NCBI GenBank assembly: GCA_002393555.1
Contig: DGSP01000085.1
Span: forward strand, 1-16,593
Reading direction: 5' to 3'
Origin: Prevotellaceae bacterium UBA4359
GTDB taxonomy: Bacteria > Bacteroidota > Bacteroidia > Bacteroidales > Bacteroidaceae
DNA: 16,593 nucleotides
The translations under genes and the position numbers were made by a program. Shown one piece after another: positions 1 to 7,555 of the stretch. The first letter of the stretch is position 1. Every line of letters begins with the position of its first letter. The notes under the pieces were generated by a model that made no database searches, was not told where the DNA came from, and saw only the letters and a program-made list of their open reading frames with translations.

Positions 1-98
1 TCGGAACATCCGAAACTTGAATTAATCCATAAATGAACATCCTCCAAATCTCATAACAAAAAATAGAATATTTCTTCATTTTGTGCATTTATTTTCCG

Positions 99-106
99 TA
101 CCTTTG
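99..106 (+). promoter_or_regulatory. -7 promoter box for dinB
   Basis: TACCTTTG matches the Bacteroidetes primary-sigma -7 consensus TAnnTTTG and lies 23 bases before the dinB start. A TTTG at 80-83 is too close to be the ideal -33 box, so the upstream element is not clear. A small TCGGA/TCCGA hairpin at 1-13 may be the end of an upstream terminator cut by the window edge. The rest of 14-98 is AT-rich and holds no gene that I can support. Confidence 0.55.
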
Positions 107-129
107 TGTCTTGAAAGCAAAAGAAGACG

Positions 130-1242
130 ATGGACATCAAGCGGAAAATCATACACGTCGATATGGACCAGTTCTTTGCGGCTGTGGAGCAGCGGGACAA
201 TCCCGAACTGCGCGGTTTGCCTGTGGCTGTTGGGCACGACGGGGAGCGGGGCGTGGTGGCCACGGCGAGTTATGAGGCACGGAAGTTTGGGGTGCATTCG
301 GCACAGAGCATACAGGTGGCCAAGCGGCTTTGCCCCAACCTGATTATCGTGCCTGGACACTATGAGAAGTACAAGGAGGTGTCGAGGCAGATTCGCGCCA
401 TCATGTTGGACTATACCGACGTGATTGAGCCGCTGTCGTTGGACGAGGCGTTTCTCGACGTGACGGAGAACAAGAAGGGCATCGCGCTGGCGGTGGAGAT
501 TGCGAAGGACATCAAGCGGCGCATCGTGGAGGAGACGGGTCTGACGGCTTCTGCCGGGGTGTCTTACTGCAAGTTTCTGGCCAAGGTGGCGTCTGACTAT
601 CGCAAGCCGAACGGCCTGTGCACCATCCATCCAGACCGGGCCCTCGACTTCATCGCGCGTCTGCCCATCGAGCAGTTCTGGCTGGTGGGCAAGAAGACGG
701 CTGAGCGGATGCACCACATGGGCATCTACAACGGGGCGCAACTGCGGGACTACTCTTTGCAGGGACTCACGGCGGCGTTTGGCAAGGCGGGGAGACTATT
801 CTACGATTTTGCCCGGGGCATAGACAACCGCCCGGTGGTGACGGAATGGGTGAGGAAGTCGGTGGGGTGCGAACGAACGTATGAACATGACCTCAACACC
901 TCTGCTGCTTTCACCATCGAGATTTACCATCTGGTGCTGGAACTGCTGGAGCGTCTGCGCCACGCTCAGTTTCAGGGCCACACGCTCACGCTGAAGGTGA
1001 AGTTTCAGGACTTTACCCAAATCACCCGTTCTGCCACTTCGGCCGACATTCTCCTGACGAAAGAGCAGATTCTTCCGCTGGCCAAGCAACTGTTCCAGAA
1101 GGTGGAACTCGGTGGCCACACCATCCGCCTGCTGGGGCTGTCGGTCAGCAATCCGCTCTCATCGGACGAGGACGACATGCCTGTCCGCCAGCATGAGGAG
1201 TGGGTGGACCAGTGGCTGCCTTTTGAGGATGTGGAATGGTAA
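130..1242 (+). CDS. dinB: DNA polymerase IV (Y-family, DinB)
   Basis: A 370-residue Y-family translesion polymerase. It copies past damaged template bases without proofreading and acts in the cytoplasm on stalled forks. The start ATG at 130 opens MDIKRKIIHVDMDQFFAAVE, the family's first catalytic block: D11 is a metal ligand and F16 lies at the usual steric-gate position. The second block PLSLDEAFLDVT supplies D105 and E106. The segment GLTASAGVSYCKFLAKVASD is the typical palm/thumb motif and is followed by a helix-hairpin-helix thumb around LPIEQFWLVGKKT. The little-finger domain fills the C-terminal third. Length is normal for DinB (about 350-370), and all catalytic residues are present. 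It appears to be monocistronic: a -7 box lies upstream and a 159-bp gap with a new promoter follows. No SOS-type operator was recognised. Confidence 0.96.
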   Translation: MDIKRKIIHVDMDQFFAAVEQRDNPELRGLPVAVGHDGERGVVATASYEARKFGVHSAQSIQVAKRLCPNLIIVPGHYEKYKEVSRQIRAIMLDYTDVIEPLSLDEAFLDVTENKKGIALAVEIAKDIKRRIVEETGLTASAGVSYCKFLAKVASDYRKPNGLCTIHPDRALDFIARLPIEQFWLVGKKTAERMHHMGIYNGAQLRDYSLQGLTAAFGKAGRLFYDFARGIDNRPVVTEWVRKSVGCERTYEHDLNTSAAFTIEIYHLVLELLERLRHAQFQGHTLTLKVKFQDFTQITRSATSADILLTKEQILPLAKQLFQKVELGGHTIRLLGLSVSNPLSSDEDDMPVRQHEEWVDQWLPFEDVEW

Positions 1243-1312
1243 AAATGGTACTTTTTGCCATCAGTGCGCCGAAAAAACTTGCAGGAATCATCTGCCATAC
1301 GGAAATATTCTG

Positions 1313-1320
1313 TAACTTTG
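1313..1320 (+). promoter_or_regulatory. -7 promoter box for the acyltransferase gene
   Basis: TAACTTTG fits the Bacteroidetes -7 consensus and lies 81 bases before the ATG at 1402. No clear TTTG box is seen 19-21 bases upstream. It would give a leader of about 75 nt. Confidence 0.5.
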
Positions 1321-1401
1321 TCCTCGGTAAACCTGAGCGAGACAGTCAATGGATGACCTCTCTCACCAAACTCACATGAACAACTCTATCAGCATCATCT
1401 C

Positions 1402-2412
1402 ATGAAAACCCTATCGCATCAAGAGACGGGACATGTCGCCCGCAGGGATGACTTGGACTTTCTGAAAGGCGTCCTCATCATCTTGGTCATCAGTTTCCAT
1501 CTGACCTATATTGGCGACTCCCACCCTTATGCCAAGCAGATTGTCTATACGTTCCACATGCCTGCATTCCTCATCCTGTCAGGCTATCTGATGAACATCC
1601 GCAAACCAGGGAGAGGGTTCTTCAGGACAATACTGGGCTATGCCATTCCCTACATCGTGATGGAAAGCGGCTATATACTGATGGCTTCCGTTTTGCCCAT
1701 ACGCGAACACATCGACGCACTGACGTGGAGCGTGTTTCTGGAGAAACTGCTTCTGGACCCCATCGGCCCGTACTGGTATCTGCAAACGCTCATCGTTTGC
1801 GGCATAGCCTATTTTGCCACATTTCGGCTTGTCCCCATGAAACCGCTTTCACAACTCATCGTTCTCGGAATCGTCCTGTATGCACTCTCATTCCTTGCGC
1901 ACGGCATGGCTTTTGCCAGTGCGCTGTATTTCGTGGCAGGAGTGGCCGTGAGGCAAAGCGGCTTGGCTTTCACCAACATCTTCCAAGGGTCGGCTGTAGC
2001 CATTATCGCCTTCGTCCTGCTGGCCATACATCCACAAAACCTGCTGCAGGAACAGCCAGGGGGAATCCTGATGGTCTATCTGGCGATAGCCTGCCTGCTC
2101 TTTGCCTATTCCCACATCGGCAAAAAGCCGCGCCACCTTTTGGCTTTCTTAGGCAAAAACACGATGCCGCTCTTCCTGTTCTCTCCCATCTTCACTTTTG
2201 TGTGCAAACCACTTGTGCCGTTTCTGCAGTTTGACCCAACAGGGCTGTCCTTCCTTCTGCCTGCCCTCCTGATTTGCATTGCTGGAAGTCTATGCATTGA
2301 ATGGGGACTGAAAAAGACTGGCCTGTCTCAATATTTCTATTGCAAGAAATCTGCCACGCCCCCAGTTCCAGCAACCTACGATAAGACCAACACAAGGAAT
2401 ATAAAGTCATGA
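1402..2412 (+). CDS. Acyltransferase family 3 integral membrane protein
   Basis: A 336-residue polytopic membrane protein of the acyltransferase-3 (OafA/NodX-like) family, which moves acetyl or other acyl groups onto sugars or glycans at the cytoplasmic membrane. The family's N-terminal signature is visible: R14-R15-DD-LDFLKG, followed by a hydrophobic helix ending VISFHL with H33. FHMPAFLILSGY at residues 51-62 is the conserved loop and helix. About ten hydrophobic segments follow, including one at WYLQTLIVCGIAYFATF. The acceptor cannot be told from sequence; O-acetylation of a surface polysaccharide is a reasonable guess. The stop codon overlaps the start of the next gene (ATGA at 2409-2412), which implies translational coupling. 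Confidence 0.85.
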   Translation: MKTLSHQETGHVARRDDLDFLKGVLIILVISFHLTYIGDSHPYAKQIVYTFHMPAFLILSGYLMNIRKPGRGFFRTILGYAIPYIVMESGYILMASVLPIREHIDALTWSVFLEKLLLDPIGPYWYLQTLIVCGIAYFATFRLVPMKPLSQLIVLGIVLYALSFLAHGMAFASALYFVAGVAVRQSGLAFTNIFQGSAVAIIAFVLLAIHPQNLLQEQPGGILMVYLAIACLLFAYSHIGKKPRHLLAFLGKNTMPLFLFSPIFTFVCKPLVPFLQFDPTGLSFLLPALLICIAGSLCIEWGLKKTGLSQYFYCKKSATPPVPATYDKTNTRNIKS

Positions 2413-2873
2413 TGGTGCAACCGCTGAACTTGCCGCCTTTCGAGGCGAACATCAAGAAGATGAACGGGATGGTGAAGATACTGGATGTGCTTCGCCGCCG
2501 GTTTGTGGCCCTCACGCCCGAGGAGTGGGTGCGACAGCATTTCATCCATTTCCTCATCGGACAGAAAGGCTACTCTCCCACCCTGATGGCCAACGAGGTG
2601 GCGGTGTCGCTGAACGGGATGAGCCGTCGGTGCGACACGGTGGTGTATCGTCAGGAGGGTCTGAAGCCGCTGATGATTGTGGAGTATAAACGCCCCGACG
2701 TGGAGATTACCCAACGGGTGTTCGACCAGATTTGCCGCTATAACATGGTGCTGGAGGTGGAGTGGCTGGTGGTGAGCAACGGACTGAAACACTATTGCTG
2801 CCGCATCAACCTCAACGATGGCACCTACAGTTTTGTGCCAGACATCCCGACGTATGAACAACTGAAATCTTAA
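2409..2873 (+). CDS. Small HSDR_N-type PD-(D/E)XK protein
   Basis: A 154-residue stand-alone protein resembling the N-terminal domain of type I restriction HsdR subunits (HSDR_N), a form I recall as common in Bacteroidetes. The nuclease-like core is visible: E63 in LMANEV, D76 in RRCDTVVY, E92 and K94 in IVEYKRP, then Q107 in FDQICRYN. This matches a PD-(D/E)XK fold with the D...E-x-K arrangement intact. There is no helicase domain and no HsdM or HsdS neighbour, so this is not a restriction system by itself. The true role is unknown. It overlaps the acyltransferase by four bases and is followed by a strong terminator, so the two genes form a bicistron. Confidence 0.8.
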   Translation: MMVQPLNLPPFEANIKKMNGMVKILDVLRRRFVALTPEEWVRQHFIHFLIGQKGYSPTLMANEVAVSLNGMSRRCDTVVYRQEGLKPLMIVEYKRPDVEITQRVFDQICRYNMVLEVEWLVVSNGLKHYCCRINLNDGTYSFVPDIPTYEQLKS

Positions 2874-2908
2874 GTCCTCAGCAGAAACACTCCCCCTGCA
2901 CCCCAACA

Positions 2909-2950
2909 CCCCTTCTTTCTCCCATCAGCGTGAGAAAGAAGGGGATTTTT
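2909..2950 (+). terminator. Rho-independent terminator
   Basis: A perfect 13-bp stem, CCCCTTCTTTCTC at 2909-2921 with its complement at 2932-2944, has a 10-nt loop and is followed by ATTTTT. It closes the acyltransferase/HSDR_N operon. Confidence 0.92.
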
Positions 2951-2988
2951 AGTGCGTTCGATTGTTAAATCAAGTTAAACACTAGTAC

Positions 2989-3025
2989 TATGTATTGCAA
3001 GGTAATGAAATAATACATACCTTTG
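2989..3025 (+). promoter_or_regulatory. PadR-pspC promoter with overlapping inverted repeat
   Basis: The promoter reads TTGC at 2995-2998, a 19-bp gap, then TACCTTTG at 3018-3025. A perfect 8-bp inverted repeat (TATGTATT at 2989-2996 and AATACATA at 3012-3019, 15-bp spacer) overlaps both boxes. PadR proteins commonly repress their own operons through AT-rich dyads containing ATGT/ACAT, so this is a good candidate autoregulatory operator. Confidence 0.65.
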
Positions 3026-3113
3026 CAGCGAAATACAACAAGGGGGGTACACTCCTTGGTTAAAGACTTTACAGGTAAAACCACATTGACAACACCTCAA
3101 AAACAAAAGAAAG

Positions 3114-3458
3114 ATGAACGTTGATAATGCAAAGTCGCAGATGCGAAAAGGTATGCTGGAATACTGCATCATGCTGTTGCTCAGAGAGAAGGCATACTAC
3201 GCTTCGGACATCATCAAACGTCTGAAGGAGGCAAACCTGCTGGTGGTGGAGGGTACGCTGTATCCGCTCCTCACCCGTCTGAAGAACGACGGTTTGCTGG
3301 GTTACGAATGGTGGGAGAGCACACAAGGGCCTCCACGCAAGTATTACGTGCTGACCGAACAGGGCCAAGAGATTCTGCAACAGTTGGATGCGGCCTGGAG
3401 CGAACTGGAAAGCACCGTACACACACTGAAGGAGAGAAAGTTGCTCATCGAGAACTGA
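3114..3458 (+). CDS. PadR-family transcriptional regulator
   Basis: A 114-residue winged-helix protein of the PadR-s1 type. The sequence shows the family layout: helix 1 RKGMLEYCIMLLL, DIIKRLKEANLLVVEGTLYP as the recognition region, LLTRLKNDGLL, and the wing GPPRKYYVLTEQG. A C-terminal helix (LQQLDAAWSELESTVHTL) is suited to dimerisation. It lies upstream of a large PspC-domain protein, a pairing I recall as frequent in Bacteroidetes, and probably represses the shared promoter at 2989-3025 until an envelope or membrane signal relieves it. The signal is not evident from sequence. Confidence 0.9.
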   Translation: MNVDNAKSQMRKGMLEYCIMLLLREKAYYASDIIKRLKEANLLVVEGTLYPLLTRLKNDGLLGYEWWESTQGPPRKYYVLTEQGQEILQQLDAAWSELESTVHTLKERKLLIEN

Positions 3459-3470
3459 ACGATACACATT

Positions 3471-3526
3471 ATTTATATATAGGACAAGTTCACAGCAAAT
3501 TTATATATAAGACAAGTTCACACCAA
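3471..3526 (+). repeat. Two-copy 28-bp tandem duplication
   Basis: Two abutting 28-bp copies (3471-3498 and 3499-3526) match at 26 of 28 positions. Each has an AT-rich part (ATTTATATATA) followed by GACAAGTTCACA. They fill the gap between the PadR stop and the pspC-domain gene. They could be duplicated regulator sites or a simple slippage product. Confidence 0.85.
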
Positions 3527-3561
3527 GGAAAAAATCATCTTCAAAAACAAAAGACAGAAAC

Positions 3562-5412
3562 ATGAAAAAGAATATTACCATCAACCTGTGCGGCAGACTC
3601 TATCAGATAGACGAGGATGCCTACGAACTGCTCAGCCAGTACATAGAGACCCTGCGCAACTACTTCCAGAAGCAGGAAGGCGGCGAGGAGATAGCCAACG
3701 ACATCGAGGAGCGGGTGGCCGAACTCTTCGACGACCTGAAAGCCCAGGGTGTTGAGGCCATCACCATCGAACACGTGCAGGGAGTCATCCATCAGATAGG
3801 CCAGGTGGAGGAGATTGCAGGAGAAGCCGCTGATTCTGCTGATTCAGATGCCTCTTCCCAGCGCACTCCCAACTCAGGCAACGCTGCTCAATCCAAGAAG
3901 GCACAAGGCGGCAAGAAATTCTTCCGCGATTCGCAAAACAAGATTCTGGCTGGTGTGCTGGCCGGATGTGCACAATACTATGGCGGCAACGCAAACACAT
4001 GGCGTTGGGGCTATGTCATCGTGTGTGTGGTGTGGTTCTTCATCTTGGGAGCAGGACCTTTCAGCCTCACCATTCCTTTCGAAGGATTCTTCGGCCTCTT
4101 GGCACTCCCCTTCGCGCTGGTATCGTTGCCTTTCACCATTCTGCCCCTGCTCCCCTACTTCCTCACGGCCATCTTCACCCCCGAGGCGAAGACTCCTGAA
4201 GATGTGTTGCAGATGAAGGGCAAGGAGGTGAATCCGCAGAATCTGGCGGCAGAGGTGCAGGAGGCAACCCTTTCGAAAGAGAAGAAGAAGAGCGACGTAT
4301 CGGCTTGGGACATCTTCGTGGGTGTCTTGTCTATCGGTGTGAGCACATTCCTGACCATCGGCTTCATCATTGCGCTGTGTTTCTTCGTGGCCTTCTTGGC
4401 TGCCCGTGAAATGGTGGCAGACAAATGGTGGAACATCTACAGGCCAGAAGATTTGCAGGCCGTCACCATACCTGCGGTGTTCAGTGGTGTCATGCTGTTG
4501 GTGTCTATCGGCATTCCGCTCTATTGCTCCATCCATGCGGCGATGAGTTCGTTAGGAAAAGTAACCTCATGGCATGTCCGTCAGCGTCTCATCTGGTTCC
4601 TCCTGTGGGTGGCATCCTTGACAGGCTTTGTGGGCTGCTGTGTATGGGGTGTGGGCCGGTTGGACAAAACACAAACAGAACGTTGGGACAGAGAAGCGGC
4701 CTTGAGAGTGGAAGAATCTGTCACCGATGCGTTGGGACACGTGTTTGACAAGGACGAATGGGACTATTTCGAGCAGAACGGTTGGGAACTGATAACAGCA
4801 GAAAATACAGACCGCTACACATACCGGGGCGAATGGATGACGAATGATAGGAAGATGCGTTATCTTGATGCGTGGAACGACAACGCGCCTGTGGTTTACA
4901 CCGTCCGCAAGGTGAAAGAGGTGGAGCCCGGCATCTACCGCCTCTCTGCTGCGGTGAGGGCTAACAATACTGGCAGGTTCATATACCTTCAGGGGCAAAG
5001 CATCGACCCAGAGACAGGCGACACCACGCAACTGACGATGCATGTCAAGGAGATTCCTGTCTTTGCTAATCAGGGTGGCAACATCTGGGAATGTGCACGA
5101 AAAGAATCGGACAAAAACTCGGATGCATCGGGAAGCGACGTGCAATCCTCTGGTGCCGATGAGGTGGTGATGGAATTAGTGAAGCGTCTGGCTCCTCAAG
5201 ACCGTCAGCGGATTAGTTTGGCCAATCATAGGAAGGGGTTTGGCTGGAGTTACATCTACATTGACAGCGTCGAGGTGAAGAAGCCTTCCGAACTCTTTTA
5301 TGGTGTGACCACAGATGAGCGCATCACAGGTTCGCCCGCAACGACTGGCTGGTTCTCTGCTGCTGATTTCAAGTTAGAACGTATTGATGACCAAAAGTTG
5401 GTGAAACAATGA
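3562..5412 (+). CDS. PspC-domain multi-pass membrane protein
   Basis: A 616-residue membrane protein. Residues 1-90 form a soluble acidic helical domain (MKKNITINLCGRLYQIDEDA onward) that I recall as the usual N-terminal partner of PspC in Bacteroidetes. A Ser/Ala-rich linker runs to about 116. The PspC domain follows at about 117-205, with SQNKILAGVLAGCAQYYGGN, a tryptophan-containing turn and paired hydrophobic helices. Further membrane helices lie around 250-280, 305-330 and 343-365. The last ~250 residues are soluble, and their topology is unresolved. PspC proteins sense envelope stress in proteobacteria; here the link to a PadR regulator suggests a local stress circuit. The gene sits downstream of padR and shares its promoter. 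It ends at a bidirectional terminator. Confidence 0.85.
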   Translation: MKKNITINLCGRLYQIDEDAYELLSQYIETLRNYFQKQEGGEEIANDIEERVAELFDDLKAQGVEAITIEHVQGVIHQIGQVEEIAGEAADSADSDASSQRTPNSGNAAQSKKAQGGKKFFRDSQNKILAGVLAGCAQYYGGNANTWRWGYVIVCVVWFFILGAGPFSLTIPFEGFFGLLALPFALVSLPFTILPLLPYFLTAIFTPEAKTPEDVLQMKGKEVNPQNLAAEVQEATLSKEKKKSDVSAWDIFVGVLSIGVSTFLTIGFIIALCFFVAFLAAREMVADKWWNIYRPEDLQAVTIPAVFSGVMLLVSIGIPLYCSIHAAMSSLGKVTSWHVRQRLIWFLLWVASLTGFVGCCVWGVGRLDKTQTERWDREAALRVEESVTDALGHVFDKDEWDYFEQNGWELITAENTDRYTYRGEWMTNDRKMRYLDAWNDNAPVVYTVRKVKEVEPGIYRLSAAVRANNTGRFIYLQGQSIDPETGDTTQLTMHVKEIPVFANQGGNIWECARKESDKNSDASGSDVQSSGADEVVMELVKRLAPQDRQRISLANHRKGFGWSYIYIDSVEVKKPSELFYGVTTDERITGSPATTGWFSAADFKLERIDDQKLVKQ

Positions 5413-5480
5413 ATTGATTTCGTCCAGACGGTGCGGTGCAGCGTGACCAGAACGCTTTTGGGACTGATAAGAAATGTGAC

Positions 5481-5522
5481 AGCAAAAGGGGCTGCGCCAT
5501 ATTTGGCGCAGCCCCTTTTGCT
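5481..5522. terminator. Bidirectional terminator, 19-bp perfect stem
   Basis: AGCAAAAGGGGCTGCGCCA at 5481-5499 pairs perfectly with 5504-5522 across a TATT loop. The A-tract and T-tract at the two ends give a U-run for transcripts from either side. It separates the convergent pspC-domain gene (plus) and zinc-ribbon gene (minus). Confidence 0.95.
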
Positions 5523-5525
5523 ACT

Positions 5526-6347
5526 TTATTCATCTTCTTTCTTGCGGCGAGTGCGACGTTTTGGCTTCTCGTCGGCGGCAGGAGTTTCAATCTTCACGCC
5601 AGCCAGTTCGGGGTCGATGAGGATGCGGCCACAATACTCGCACACAATCACCTTCTTGCGCATACGCACATCCAACTGACGCTGTGGCGGAATCTTGGCG
5701 AAGCAACCGCCACAGGCATCACGCTGCACATACACGATGCCGAGACCGTTGCGGCAGTTCTTGCGGATGCGCTTGAAACTCTGCAAGAGACGTGGTTCGA
5801 TGAGTGTCTCAAGCCCCTTGGCCTTCTCGCGCAACTTCTCCTCGTCAGCCTTGGTCTCAGCCACAATCTCGTCCAGTTCGTTCTTCTTCACCTCCAGGTC
5901 TTGCACCCGACCCTCCAGTTCCTCCTTGCTCTTGGCCAGATATTCGCTGCGTTCTTTCTCCAGGTTCTGAGCCTCGCGGATGCGCTTGTTGCAGAGTTCC
6001 ACCTCCAAAGTCTGGAACTCAATCTCCTTGTTCAGCAGGTCATACTCGCGGTTGTTGCGCACGTTGTCCATCTGCTCTTTGTAGGTGGCCAACTGTGAGT
6101 TTGCCAACTCAATCTTACTTTTATGCTCGCTGATTTTAGCACGCAAGTCTGCAATTTCCGCCTCAGTCTTGCTGATGCGTGTCTTCAGACCCTCAATCGT
6201 GTCCTCCAGGTCTTCCACTTCCAGAGGCAACTCACCGCGCAGGGTGCGGATGCGGTCAATCTCTGTCAAAATTGTCTGTAACTGGTAGAGGTTCTTCAGG
6301 CGCTCCTCAACCGGCATCTCAGAAGGATTTTCTTTCTTTTTTGCCAT
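5526..6347 (-). CDS. C4-type zinc-ribbon coiled-coil protein (DUF164-like)
   Basis: A 273-residue protein: a long antiparallel coiled coil (about 15-190, rich in E/K/L heptads) followed by a zinc ribbon with ligands C212-x2-C215 and C236-x2-C239. This matches the family often annotated as zinc ribbon domain protein/DUF164, predicted to bind nucleic acid; the exact role is not settled. The C-terminus is strongly basic (KPKRRTRRKK). The start at 6347 is 8 bp downstream of the Nif3-like gene's stop, so the two are co-transcribed. In Bacteroidetes this gene pair recurs. Confidence 0.88.
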   Translation of the reverse strand: MAKKKENPSEMPVEERLKNLYQLQTILTEIDRIRTLRGELPLEVEDLEDTIEGLKTRISKTEAEIADLRAKISEHKSKIELANSQLATYKEQMDNVRNNREYDLLNKEIEFQTLEVELCNKRIREAQNLEKERSEYLAKSKEELEGRVQDLEVKKNELDEIVAETKADEEKLREKAKGLETLIEPRLLQSFKRIRKNCRNGLGIVYVQRDACGGCFAKIPPQRQLDVRMRKKVIVCEYCGRILIDPELAGVKIETPAADEKPKRRTRRKKEDE

Positions 6348-6355
6348 ACTTCTTT

Positions 6356-7159
6356 TTATAAATAATTGATTGGATTTGTTTTCGTCTTTGCCAGCACGAC
6401 GGGAAGCGTGGGGAACTTGTGCAGAATCACGTCTCTCAGCACCTCCTGCGTGTACTGCTCACTCTCGTAGTGGCCAATCTCCAGCAGCAGGATGTCGCTT
6501 TCATAGCCGAAGAAACGGTGATAGCCGATTTCGCCCGTGATGAACACGTCGGCCCCCTTCTCGATGGCCTTGGGAATGAGGAAAGCCCCCGAACCGCCAC
6601 ATAGGGCCACGCGGCTGATTTTCTCCCTGCTGGCATAGTTGGTGCGCAACGATTTCAGCCCGAACGCCTCCTTCACACGCTCCATGAAGTCACGCTGCGA
6701 AAGAGCGGCGGGCAGGGTGGCAATGATGCCTTCGCCAGCAGTCACATAACTGCTTCCGCGCAGATAAGACTCTTTAGGTGCCAGCCACTGGGGAGCCACA
6801 AGCCCCAACTTCTCAGCCATCTTGAAGTTCACGCCTCCATAGGCCGAGTCGAGGTTCGTGTGGGCGGCATACACCGTGATGCCCTGCCGGATGGCCTTGC
6901 CAATGGTGCGTCCCACATAATCGCGCGAAGTGATGCTCTTCACCGGACGGAACAAGAGCGGATGGTGGCTCACAATCAGGTTGCAGCCACGCAGCACGGC
7001 CTCATCCACTATCTCTTCGGTCACGTCCAAACACAACAATGCCCCTGTAGCCTCTGCATCCTCTGCTAATCCAATCTGCAATCCCGCATTATCGTAGCCG
7101 TCTTGCAGGGCCAGAGGAGCGAACTCTTCAAGGGCACCTAAGATATCCTTTACTTTCAT
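6356..7159 (-). CDS. Nif3-like dinuclear metal-centre hexameric protein
   Basis: A 267-residue member of the Nif3/YbgI/GTP cyclohydrolase I type 2-like family. The ligands of the two-metal site are visible: H65-H66 in VSHHPLLF, H100 and D104 in AHTNLD, and H230 and E234 in GHYESE. The substrate is unsettled in the literature for this family. I chose the start at MKVKDILGALEEF (7159), because a longer frame to 7234 adds an unconserved segment that would run through the promoter at 7201-7208. Length fits the short form without the PII-like insert. It heads the operon with the zinc-ribbon protein. Confidence 0.92.
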   Translation of the reverse strand: MKVKDILGALEEFAPLALQDGYDNAGLQIGLAEDAEATGALLCLDVTEEIVDEAVLRGCNLIVSHHPLLFRPVKSITSRDYVGRTIGKAIRQGITVYAAHTNLDSAYGGVNFKMAEKLGLVAPQWLAPKESYLRGSSYVTAGEGIIATLPAALSQRDFMERVKEAFGLKSLRTNYASREKISRVALCGGSGAFLIPKAIEKGADVFITGEIGYHRFFGYESDILLLEIGHYESEQYTQEVLRDVILHKFPTLPVVLAKTKTNPINYL

Positions 7160-7167
7160 ATTATACA

Positions 7168-7208
7168 GAAATGTGGGGAGTATAGTCCACATTTCGGGTG
7201 CAAAGATA
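7168..7208 (-). promoter_or_regulatory. nif3-like promoter with inverted repeat at the transcript start
   Basis: On the minus strand TATCTTTG (7201-7208) is a good -7 box. Immediately downstream lies a perfect 9-bp inverted repeat, GAAATGTGG at 7168-7176 and CCACATTTC at 7187-7195, with a 10-bp spacer. It would sit at the transcript start or in the short 5' leader, as an operator or a leader hairpin. The -33 box is weak. Confidence 0.55.
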
Positions 7209-7291
7209 AGAAGAAATCGGGAATAAAGCATCAAGCACGAGGCATTAAATGCTGAAAGTTTGTTAAATCACCACATTTTTCGTCTTTTTTG

Positions 7292-7349
7292 TTTGGAACA
7301 TTCAACAGGAACACCCTATCTTTGCAGTGTATTAGCACAATGGTACACT
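7292..7349 (+). promoter_or_regulatory. Promoter and candidate GntR operator of the ABC operon
   Basis: TTTG at 7292-7295, a 21-bp gap, then TATCTTTG at 7317-7324 make a near-consensus Bacteroidetes promoter. Right at the expected transcript start, AGTGTA (7326-7331) and TACACT (7344-7349) form an inverted repeat with a 12-bp spacer. The last-but-one gene of the operon encodes a YtrA-type GntR regulator, so autoregulation at this dyad is likely. Confidence 0.65.
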
Positions 7350-7410
7350 AATAAACCCGAATAACTCCACACCGAAGTCGGCAAGCCAATGGCACCCCTG
7401 CCTCAAAACC

Positions 7411-7496
7411 GTACCCCTCGACTACGACCTGCCGTACCCCTCGACTACGACCTGCCGCCCCCCTCGACTACGACCTGCCGCACCCCTCGACTACGG
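7411..7496 (+). repeat. 23-bp tandem repeat, about 3.7 copies, in the ABC operon leader
   Basis: Three full 23-bp units (7411-7433, 7434-7456, 7457-7479) and a partial fourth (7480-7496) share the core CCCCTCGACTACGACCTGCC. Only two or three positions vary. The period is not a multiple of three and no frame stays coding-like, so this is non-coding leader DNA about 60-165 bases before the ATPase gene. The rest of 7160-7555 holds two promoters and no gene. Confidence 0.93.
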
Positions 7497-7555
7497 CAAA
7501 GAGTCATCGGAAATATGCAGTAGAACTCACACATCATTCACAATAAAAAGAAACC

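Noticed and set aside
7160..7234. N-terminal extension of the Nif3-like protein
   Set aside because: The extension covers the promoter and inverted repeat, while MKVKDILGALEEF is the usual family start.
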